31,096 nt of DNA from a virus. Under the pieces are notes generated by a model, which was given only the letters and a program-made list of their open reading frames with translations, did no database searches and had not been told where the DNA came from. Numbering within the stretch: position 1 is the stretch's first letter; the number at the start of each line of letters is the position of its first letter. The position numbers and the translations under genes were made by a program. The stretch lies in IMG/VR virus record IMGVR_UViG_3300008120_000858, positions 1 through 31,096 of that record, one strand, 5' to 3'. Positions 24,877-31,096 of this stretch are shown piece after piece.

Positions 24877-25815
24877 ATGGATAATACAGCTCTACTATTC
24901 CTAGTCGAATCAGTACTAGGTAAAGGACAATCAACTAGTAAAGGCAACTACGCCTTTAAATGTCCATTCTGTACTCACCACAAAAATAAAATGGAAATTA
25001 GTTTACGCACAACGGCTAAACGTGAAAATTTCTGGCATTGTTGGGTGTGTGGTGCTAAGGGTAAGACTCTACTTACATTATTCAAGAAAATTAAAGCACC
25101 AAAAGGTAAAATAGACGAATTAAATATTTTAATTGTTCCTACTAAAAACGAAGAACACGTTGTTGTTGGTACTCTTGAATTGCCTAAAGAATTTATTTCA
25201 TTATCAAATATAATTGAAGATAAAATCGCTCAAATTGAAGCAAAACATGCTTTAAAGTTTTTAAAGAAAAGAGGTATAACACAAAATGACATTATAAAAT
25301 ATAATATTGGTTTTTGTAAAGAAGGACCTTATGCTGAACGCGTTATTATACCTTCATTTGATGAACTAAGTAAATTAAATTATTTTATAGCTAGATCTTA
25401 TAAAGACTCAGACCGTAAATATAAAAACCCACCTGTAGCAGCTAAAGATGTGATCGGGTTCGAATTATATATCAATTGGGATGCACCAATTATACTTGTA
25501 GAAGGTATGTTTGATGCTCTCACCATTAAGCGAAATGTTATTCCTTTATTCGGAAAAGTAATACATGGTAAATTAATGGAAAAATTAGTAAAGTCTTCTG
25601 TTGATAGAATTTATATTGCTTTAGATAATGATGCTAGACGTGATGCTTTAAAACAAGCTGAAATGTTGATGTCATATGGTAAAGAAGTATATTTGGTTGA
25701 AATGGAAGGTAAAGACGCTAATGAAATTGGTTTTGAACAATTTCTTAACACTCTCGAAAAGACAATCCCTCTGAATCTTCAGAGCTTAATCGAGAAAAAA
25801 TTACAATTAATATGA
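24877..25815 (+). CDS. DNA primase (zinc finger plus TOPRIM), T4 gp61-like
   Basis: This 312-aa primase candidate would make RNA primers for lagging-strand replication. The N-terminal zinc-binding domain has C29-P-F-C32 and H54-C55-W-V-C58-G. The TOPRIM domain has the metal-binding Glu in LVEGMFDA (Glu209) and the DxD-type motif ALDNDARRD (Asp250, Asp252). A GKDANEIG segment follows. Size and domain order fit T4-like primases (gp61, 342 aa) that act with a separate helicase; none is in this window. A host-type promoter precedes it, and it overlaps the next gene as ATGA, so primase and nuclease form one unit, probably expressed earlier than the structural genes. Confidence 0.85.
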   Translation: MDNTALLFLVESVLGKGQSTSKGNYAFKCPFCTHHKNKMEISLRTTAKRENFWHCWVCGAKGKTLLTLFKKIKAPKGKIDELNILIVPTKNEEHVVVGTLELPKEFISLSNIIEDKIAQIEAKHALKFLKKRGITQNDIIKYNIGFCKEGPYAERVIIPSFDELSKLNYFIARSYKDSDRKYKNPPVAAKDVIGFELYINWDAPIILVEGMFDALTIKRNVIPLFGKVIHGKLMEKLVKSSVDRIYIALDNDARRDALKQAEMLMSYGKEVYLVEMEGKDANEIGFEQFLNTLEKTIPLNLQSLIEKKLQLI

Positions 25816-26594
25816 TTGACAAAAGTGCAAACGTTATAAAAGATCCTAAAATCAAACGTATTGTCGAATATTCTGAAGGTGATAAACAAATTAACGTTTT
25901 AGATTCTAGATTTTATAGACGTAACAATGAATACTACCCTTCAGTAACATCTGTTTTAAATTATTTTCCTAAAAATCAATTTTTCCATTCTTGGTTAAAA
26001 GATGTAGGACATAATAGTGATATTATTGCAGCTAAAGCAGCAGGCGAAGGTACTCAAGTACACACAGCCGTAGATGATTTTTTAAATGGTAAAGAAATTA
26101 CTTGGATTGATGAATTCGGAAATGCTAAGTATAATTTAGATGTTTGGAGAATGATTTTACGCTTTGCTGATTTCTGGAATACACACAAACCAGAATTGAT
26201 TGCAACTGAATATCATTTATTCTCAGACGAGCACAAATACGCAGGTACTGCGGATTTAGTTGTTAGAATATTTGATAATATATGGTTGCTAGATCTTAAG
26301 ACATCGAACAGTTTACATACGTCTTATGATTTACAATTAGCCGCTTACGCTACCGCTTGGAATGAAACACACGATGAGAAAGTAACTCATACAGGAATAT
26401 TATGGGTTAAAGCAAGTACTCGTGGAGAAGGAAAGAACGGAAAGATACAAGGTAAAGGATGGGAATTGAAGTTCGTAAACGAAATTGAAAAGAATTTTCA
26501 AATGTTCAAAAATATATACGAAATATACAAACTAGAAAACCCAGATTTTAAGCCTATGACTGAACTATTACCTACATCGGTCAAAATTTCTTAA
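25812..26594 (+). CDS. PD-(D/E)XK nuclease, RecB/Cas4-like
   Basis: This 260-aa protein carries the RecB/Cas4-type exonuclease core: a GEGTQVH motif with His84, GTADLV with Asp148, the D-x-K motif LLDLKTS (Asp161, Lys163), and DLQLAAYA with Gln175 and Tyr179. The N-terminus contains YYPSVTSVLNYFP, also common in phage members of this group. No four-Cys iron-sulphur cluster pattern typical of full Cas4 is visible. It is translationally coupled to the primase, so a role in replication, recombination or degrading host DNA is likely. A terminator-like hairpin follows about 75 nt downstream. Confidence 0.8.
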   Translation: MIDKSANVIKDPKIKRIVEYSEGDKQINVLDSRFYRRNNEYYPSVTSVLNYFPKNQFFHSWLKDVGHNSDIIAAKAAGEGTQVHTAVDDFLNGKEITWIDEFGNAKYNLDVWRMILRFADFWNTHKPELIATEYHLFSDEHKYAGTADLVVRIFDNIWLLDLKTSNSLHTSYDLQLAAYATAWNETHDEKVTHTGILWVKASTRGEGKNGKIQGKGWELKFVNEIEKNFQMFKNIYEIYKLENPDFKPMTELLPTSVKIS

Positions 26595-26596
26595 TA

Positions 26597-26604
26597 TATT
26601 TATG
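26597..26604 (+). promoter_or_regulatory. TATTTATG motif upstream of the receptor gene
   Basis: One-base variant of the recurrent octamer, 114 nt before the receptor ATG and upstream of the hairpin at 26669. If it drives the receptor gene, its transcript must pass the hairpin. Weak evidence. Confidence 0.2.
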
Positions 26605-26668
26605 CTTGAAATCAATAAAAATTTCAATTTTGTTGCAAACGTATTACAATACTGTACATAATTATTTG

Positions 26669-26700
26669 AGCGGAGACTGTGTCTCCGCTTTTTTATTTTT
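26669..26700 (+). terminator. Rho-independent terminator upstream of receptor gene
   Basis: Arms AGCGGAGAC (26669-26677) and GTCTCCGCT (26681-26689) form a perfect, GC-rich 9-bp stem with a TGT loop, followed by a T-rich tract to 26700. It would end the primase/nuclease transcript. It stands only 18 nt before the receptor start codon, leaving no room for a promoter downstream of it, so it may alternatively act as a 5'-leader control element. Confidence 0.75.
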
Positions 26701-26718
26701 TAACCAAAAACAAAACAG

Positions 26719-29700
26719 ATGAAAAAAGCGATTCTATCGTTGATTCTTTCTGCATTCGCATTGGTTGGATTTGGTCAAATCACCACTTCCTCCATTTCGG
26801 GTGTCGTTAAGAATGAGAAGCAAGAAGTGTTAGCTGGAGCTACGATCCATGCTACCCACGTTCCGACGGGTACTGAGTACAAGACCCAAGCAAACAAATC
26901 TGGTGTGTTTGTTTTACCTGCTATTAGAGTAGGTGGACCTTACACTATCCATGCCTCCTTTGTAGGTTACAAAAAAGGAGAAGTAACTGATGTAAACACT
27001 CAATTGGGTGTAACATCAAACGTAGATTTTATCTTAATTGATGAAGCTAAAGCTCTTAAAGAAGTAATTGTTAGCGGTACTCGCAATAACATCTTCTCTA
27101 AAGAAAAAACTGGAGCAGCACAACAATTTGGAAGAAGAGAATTAACTTCTATTCCAATTACAGGTGCTAGAACAATTGATGGTATTACCAAGTACAATCC
27201 ATTTGGTAATGGTTCTTCATTTGGCGCTCAAGATTCTCGTTTGAATAACTTTACAATCGATGGATCTCAGTTTAACAATAACTTTGGTTTAGGATCTTCA
27301 GCAGCAGCTGGTGGTCGTACAGGCGCTTCAGCAATTTCACTTGACGCGATTGAGCAGCTACAAGTTAACGTAGCACCATTTGACATTCGTCAATCTGGAT
27401 TTACAGGTGCTGGTATTAATGCTGTTACAAGATCAGGTACAAACGAAATTGAAGGTAGTATTTATCAAACACAACGTGATAACTCATCTCGTTATGTGGG
27501 TGATAATGCACGTGGTACAACAGTTACAGCAGCTAAATTTGATGAAAAAGTACAAGGCTTTAGATTAGGTTTACCTGTTATTAAAAACAAATTATTCTTG
27601 TTTGGTAACTATGAAGGCATTGTAAGAACTGAACCAGGCACAACTTGGATTTCAGCAGGATCTCCACTTACAGGTACACAAGTATCTCGTGTGAAATACT
27701 CTGATATGCAAACTTTATCTCAATTTATGAAAGATAAGTTTAATTATGTAACTGGTCCTTGGGAAGGTTATTCAAACCAAAACTCATCAAATAAATTTTT
27801 GATTAGAGCTGACTGGAATATTAACGATAAAAATAAATTAACTGCTCGTTATGTTCACCATAATTCATCTGCAGAGATTAATATTTCAAACTCCCAATCA
27901 GCGGGTGCTGGTAACAGAACAACTCAGTTTAATGCTATGAGTTTCCAAAATAGTGGCTACATTATTATGGATAACACTCGTTCAGCAGTATTAGAATTAA
28001 ACTCTAAACTATCTAATACTTTACACAATAACTTAATCGTTTCTTACGATAAGCAAATTGAAGATAGAGCATATATGAGCCAAATGTTCCCAACTATTGA
28101 TATTAGAGAAGGTTCAGCAACTTACACTTCTGTAGGTTTTGACCCATTTACTCCTGGTAACAAATTGAATTATTCAACTATAAATGTAACTAATAACTTA
28201 ACTAAGTATTTAGATAAACATACGTTAGTAGGTGGTTTTAATTTCCAAAGTTATGAATCAAATAACTTGTTCTATCCAGCATCTAATGGTGTTTATATCT
28301 TTAATTCATTAGCAGATTTTTATAAAGCAGCAAACGAAAGTTTAGCTAACGGTGGTAAACCATCTACAACTTTACCTGCTAGATTTCAGTTAAGATATTC
28401 AGCATTACCTGGAGCAGTTGAACCAATGCAAACTTTAAGATCTTATAGAACTGATTTGTATTTCCAAGATGAATACGCAGCAACTAAAGATTTGAAATTA
28501 ACATTTGGTTTAAGAGCAAATATTATTGAATTTGAAAATACAGCTCTAGAAAATCCTGTAATTACATTGATGACTTTTGCAAACGGTGAAAAATTCAATA
28601 CAGGTGACATGCCTAAAACACAATTGTTATTCGAACCTCGTTTCGGATTTAACTACGATGTTAAAGGTGAAAAGAAAACACAAATTAGAGGTGGTACTGG
28701 AGTATTCACAGGTAGACCTCCTTATGTATTCATTTCCAACCAAGTAGGTAATAATGGTAGATTAACAGGATTTATTGATGTTAGTGGTGCTGGTGCTGCT
28801 GGATATGGTTTCACAGCAAACCCAAATCAATATTTTATTCCATCAACTCCAACATTGCCATCAACATTTGATTTAGCTTTAACAGATGCTAATTATAAGT
28901 TTCCACAAGTTTGGAAAAATAATATCGCTGTTGATCAAAAATTACCTTGGTTAGGTTTAATTGCTAGTGTTGAATTATTATATAATAAAACACTTAACGC
29001 AGTTCATTATTATAATGCTAACCTAGATAAACCAGTTGGTAAATTAGGTGGTGTAGATCAAAGACCCCTTTATGCAGGTAATGATAATGGTGTTCGTGTA
29101 AACGATAACGTATCAATGGCTGCTGTGTTAACTAACAGAAATGGTGCTTATAATAAATCAGCAACATTCAAATTAGAAAAACCAGTATCTAAAGGACTTT
29201 GGGGTTATGTAGCTTATACTACATCAGATGCTCAAGACTTTATGGATGCAGGTTCAATTGCAAGTGGTTCTTGGCAATCAGCATTATCAGTTAATGGTAA
29301 TAATGATTTAGGTTTAACAACTTCATCATTTCTAGTAAGAAACCGTATTGTAGGTTTATTAGGATATAGATTAGATTACGGTAAGAAAGGTGGTGGTGCA
29401 ACTACATTCACATTAGGATATGTAGGTTCACAAAACAATCCATTCTCTTATATCGTAGCTGGTGACTTAAATGGTGATAGAGTATCTAATAATGATTTGT
29501 TATTTGTACCAAACAAAGGTTCAGATGTTAAATTTGCACCATTAACAGTGGGTACAACAGTTTATACTGAAGCTCAACAACAAGATGCATTTGAAAAATT
29601 CATCGCTCAAGATCCATATTTGTCAACTCGCAGAGGTCAATATGCTGAAAGAAATGCTTTAGCATTACCTTTCTTACATAGATTTGACTTATCAGTAGCT

Positions 29701-29991
29701 CAAGATGTATTTGTTAAGATTAAAGGTAAGCGCAATGCTTTCCAAATCAGAGCAGATATCTTGAACTTTGGTAATATGTTGAACAATAAATGGGGTGTTT
29801 CTCAAAGAGCTGGTGCTCCACAATTGTTGAACTTTGTAAGCCGCGACGCTGCAGGTGTTCCAACATATAGATTGTCAACTCAAAGAGATGCAACTAGCAC
29901 ATTCCTAGCAAAAGACACATATCAATACAATTCATCTGTATTTGATGTTTGGACTGCTCAGTTAGGTATTCGCTATACCTTCGGTAGATAA
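26719..29991 (+). CDS. TonB-dependent outer-membrane receptor, Oar-like, phage-borne
   Basis: A complete 1090-aa Bacteroidota-type receptor. Residues 1-20 are a signal peptide (MKKAILSLILSAFALVGFGQ). A carboxypeptidase-regulatory-like domain covers about 24-110 (SISGVVKNEKQEVLAGATIH, FVGYKKGEV). The plug follows from about 115 (LKEVIVSGTRN, RRELTSIPITGARTIDGI, NNFTIDGSQFNN, GINAVTRSGTNEIEGSIY). The remainder is a beta-barrel with the usual aromatic strands, a DLNGDRVSNNDLLFVPNKGS loop and a C-terminal strand QLGIRYTFGR. The layout matches Oar-like TonB receptors, which take up or bind large substrates with TonB. The leader (AACCAAAAACAAAACAG) is A-rich, as in Bacteroidota genes. The first about 180 codon-region bases are richer in G+C than the rest. 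Both sides are phage genes on the same strand. Its role in infection is unknown. Confidence 0.9.
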   Translation: MKKAILSLILSAFALVGFGQITTSSISGVVKNEKQEVLAGATIHATHVPTGTEYKTQANKSGVFVLPAIRVGGPYTIHASFVGYKKGEVTDVNTQLGVTSNVDFILIDEAKALKEVIVSGTRNNIFSKEKTGAAQQFGRRELTSIPITGARTIDGITKYNPFGNGSSFGAQDSRLNNFTIDGSQFNNNFGLGSSAAAGGRTGASAISLDAIEQLQVNVAPFDIRQSGFTGAGINAVTRSGTNEIEGSIYQTQRDNSSRYVGDNARGTTVTAAKFDEKVQGFRLGLPVIKNKLFLFGNYEGIVRTEPGTTWISAGSPLTGTQVSRVKYSDMQTLSQFMKDKFNYVTGPWEGYSNQNSSNKFLIRADWNINDKNKLTARYVHHNSSAEINISNSQSAGAGNRTTQFNAMSFQNSGYIIMDNTRSAVLELNSKLSNTLHNNLIVSYDKQIEDRAYMSQMFPTIDIREGSATYTSVGFDPFTPGNKLNYSTINVTNNLTKYLDKHTLVGGFNFQSYESNNLFYPASNGVYIFNSLADFYKAANESLANGGKPSTTLPARFQLRYSALPGAVEPMQTLRSYRTDLYFQDEYAATKDLKLTFGLRANIIEFENTALENPVITLMTFANGEKFNTGDMPKTQLLFEPRFGFNYDVKGEKKTQIRGGTGVFTGRPPYVFISNQVGNNGRLTGFIDVSGAGAAGYGFTANPNQYFIPSTPTLPSTFDLALTDANYKFPQVWKNNIAVDQKLPWLGLIASVELLYNKTLNAVHYYNANLDKPVGKLGGVDQRPLYAGNDNGVRVNDNVSMAAVLTNRNGAYNKSATFKLEKPVSKGLWGYVAYTTSDAQDFMDAGSIASGSWQSALSVNGNNDLGLTTSSFLVRNRIVGLLGYRLDYGKKGGGATTFTLGYVGSQNNPFSYIVAGDLNGDRVSNNDLLFVPNKGSDVKFAPLTVGTTVYTEAQQQDAFEKFIAQDPYLSTRRGQYAERNALALPFLHRFDLSVAQDVFVKIKGKRNAFQIRADILNFGNMLNNKWGVSQRAGAPQLLNFVSRDAAGVPTYRLSTQRDATSTFLAKDTYQYNSSVFDVWTAQLGIRYTFGR

Positions 29992-30006
29992 TATTGCAAT
30001 TCCGAA

Positions 30007-30014
30007 TATTTATA
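30007..30014 (+). promoter_or_regulatory. TATTTATA motif fused to hairpin
   Basis: Exact octamer just downstream of the receptor stop. Its final A is the first base of the following hairpin, so a transcript starting from it would begin within the hairpin. Confidence 0.35.
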
Positions 30015-30050
30015 GGTGGCTTGGTCTATCCAAGTCACCTATTTATTTTT
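30014..30050 (+). terminator. Rho-independent terminator after receptor gene
   Basis: Arms AGGTGGCTTGG (30014-30024) and CCAAGTCACCT (30030-30040) form an 11-bp stem with one G-T pair and a TCTAT loop, followed by ATTTATTTTT. It closes the receptor transcription unit. With the hairpin at 26669 it isolates the receptor gene from its neighbours. Confidence 0.8.
30040..30047 (+). promoter_or_regulatory. TATTTATT motif before kinase gene
   Basis: Variant octamer formed by the T-rich tail of the terminator, 7 nt before the ATG at 30055. A dual use of the tail as terminator and gene-start signal is possible, but the tract is low complexity. Confidence 0.25.
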
Positions 30051-30054
30051 ACGT

Positions 30055-30822
30055 ATGATCAAGTTACTAGATTTATTAAAAGAAGCACAAATCAAACCAA
30101 AAGCCATATTCCTGGCTGGTCCTGCGGGATCTGGTAAGACATTCACTTCTGCTCAATTAATACCGAAAAATTTAACTGTTATTAATGTTGATGACACTTA
30201 TGAGGAATTACTTAAAGCAGCAGGTTTAGGCTTAAAAGTAGCAGATTTCGATCAGGATCAATTATCGCAAGCGGGTAAATTAATGGGTCAAGCTCAAAAA
30301 GCTACTAAAGAAAAATATGCACAATTATCCGCTGCTAAACAAAATATTGTTATAGATGGTACAGGTGCTGCTAGTAAACCACTATTAAAGAAAAAACAAG
30401 AATTAGAAGCATTAGGCTACGATACAATGATGATTATGATTTGGGTTTCACCTTATACATCATTACAACGCAATGCTGATCGTATCAAAGCGGGAGGCCG
30501 TTCATTACCACCTGCTATTGTTATTAAAACATGGGCTGGGGTAAATGCTAATATAGACAATTATAAACAAGCATTTGGTGATAAATTTGTATTAATTAAT
30601 AATGATCCTGAAGGTGAATTAGAATATGATCCTGCTGTTGCTAGAGAAAGATTCTTTAAAACAGTTAAAGGAAGTGGTAAGGTTTATACACCAGATGAGA
30701 AAGCAAAGCGCGACAAAGAAATATTAGACTTAAATACTGCAGTACAAACATTAGTTAAAAGAACACCAGAATTTACATCTATAGACGATGCTAAATCTAA
30801 AATAAGTAACTTTCTCAAATGA
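30055..30822 (+). CDS. P-loop kinase, zeta-toxin / polynucleotide-kinase-like
   Basis: This 255-aa protein has a Walker A motif GPAGSGKT at residues 22-29, a following INVDD segment, a hydrophobic NIVIDGTGA strand at about 98-106 (candidate Walker B-like region), and an Arg-rich lid (SLQRNADRIKAGGRSLP). This layout fits the zeta-toxin/AAA_33 small-molecule or nucleic-acid kinases common in large phages. The substrate cannot be told. The ATG at 30055 is chosen over an in-frame GTG at 30016, because that GTG lies inside the terminator stem. The N-terminus, MIKLLDLLKEA, is nearly identical to that of the next protein, suggesting a shared targeting or cleavage peptide. The stop overlaps the next start (ATGA). 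Confidence 0.75.
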   Translation: MIKLLDLLKEAQIKPKAIFLAGPAGSGKTFTSAQLIPKNLTVINVDDTYEELLKAAGLGLKVADFDQDQLSQAGKLMGQAQKATKEKYAQLSAAKQNIVIDGTGAASKPLLKKKQELEALGYDTMMIMIWVSPYTSLQRNADRIKAGGRSLPPAIVIKTWAGVNANIDNYKQAFGDKFVLINNDPEGELEYDPAVARERFFKTVKGSGKVYTPDEKAKRDKEILDLNTAVQTLVKRTPEFTSIDDAKSKISNFLK

Positions 30823-31096
30823 TTAAGCTATTAGATATATTGAAAGAATCTATATTAGAAGCTAAGTATGAAGATGTAGCAGTTATACCTGCAAAAGGTA
30901 CCCAAAGAGGCACATCAGAATCAGGCGTTAAATCATTTGACATTAATATTGGAAATATTGACGTTATTAAAAAAATGGCTAAAACACCTATGGGTAGTGC
31001 AGGATCAGCAAAATCCTTTAGTTACGAAGGTCCTGGAGGTAAAACATATTCAGATTTTAGTTGGGAAGAGAATACAAGTCAATGGGATGTTTGGAA
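30819..31096 (+). CDS. Partial hypothetical protein sharing the MIKLLD-LLKE leader
   Basis: The gene starts at 30819 by ATGA overlap with the kinase stop and runs off the end of the window, leaving 92 complete codons. The visible part begins MIKLLDILKESILEAKYEDV, matching the kinase's MIKLLDLLKEA. It continues as a polar, Gly/Ser-rich domain (PMGSAGSAKSFSYEGPGGKT) with no recognised motif. The shared N-terminal helix followed by unrelated sequence suggests a detachable leader. The function and total length cannot be known from this window. Confidence 0.6.
   Translation, partial: MIKLLDILKESILEAKYEDVAVIPAKGTQRGTSESGVKSFDINIGNIDVIKKMAKTPMGSAGSAKSFSYEGPGGKTYSDFSWEENTSQWDVW

Noticed and set aside
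26630-26668. Host-type promoter for the receptor gene (TTG ... ATTATTTG)
   Set aside because: The downstream box does not match TAnnTTTG and the spacing is too long.
30016-30054. GTG start extending the kinase by 13 residues
   Set aside because: It lies inside the terminator stem, and the ATG at 30055 gives an N-terminus matching the next protein.

Overview
This window looks like part of the genome of a large, AT-rich, contractile-tailed (T4-like) phage infecting a member of the Bacteroidota. Every credible gene is on the + strand, tightly packed, often with ATGA or TAATG stop/start overlaps. The phage assignment rests on a gp55-like late sigma factor, gp25- and gp6-like baseplate wedge proteins, a spike-like baseplate protein, a GH19 endolysin, a 1441-residue baseplate/tail protein and a long run of fibre-like proteins. 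The host assignment rests on the near absence of Shine-Dalgarno sequences, two promoter candidates of the Bacteroidota TTG/TAnnTTTG kind, and a Bacteroidota-type TonB-dependent outer-membrane receptor inside the phage genes.

Layout: (1) 0.1-1.8 kb: three small unknown proteins, a terminator, a G-rich island and the late sigma factor. (2) 1.8-9.3 kb: baseplate module (unknown 129-aa protein, spike-like protein, basic/hydrophobic protein, small protein, gp25-like, gp6-like, GH19 endolysin, DNRLRE-like structural protein, small coiled-coil protein). (3) 9.3-15.4 kb: giant gp7-like protein and two tail structural proteins. (4) 15.4-24.4 kb: fibre/adhesin cassette. Four of its proteins are built on Pro-Thr-Thr-Ala-Ala linkers, and its modules recur between genes. 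One gene seems to be split by a single in-frame stop. The last gene is a short paralogue of the protein just before the cassette. (5) 24.4-26.6 kb: GIY-YIG nuclease, primase and PD-(D/E)XK nuclease. (6) 26.7-30.0 kb: a complete 1090-aa Oar-like TonB-dependent receptor, with terminator-like hairpins on both sides and a host-like leader. (7) 30.05 kb to the end: a P-loop kinase and a truncated gene that share the N-terminal peptide MIKLLD(L/I)LKE(A/S).

How the parts fit: the gp55-like factor would direct late transcription. The octamer TATTTATA, whose reverse complement is the T4 late-promoter core TATAAATA, sits a few bases upstream of many structural genes and is a candidate signal for that factor. 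The baseplate, tail and fibre proteins build the host-recognition and injection machine. The primase and nuclease belong to DNA metabolism and have their own host-type promoter. The most unusual cargo is the outer-membrane receptor, which may alter the infected cell's surface (superinfection exclusion, receptor replacement or uptake). No tRNA, rRNA, CRISPR array or insertion sequence was recognised, and no gene-free stretch exceeds about 150 bases.
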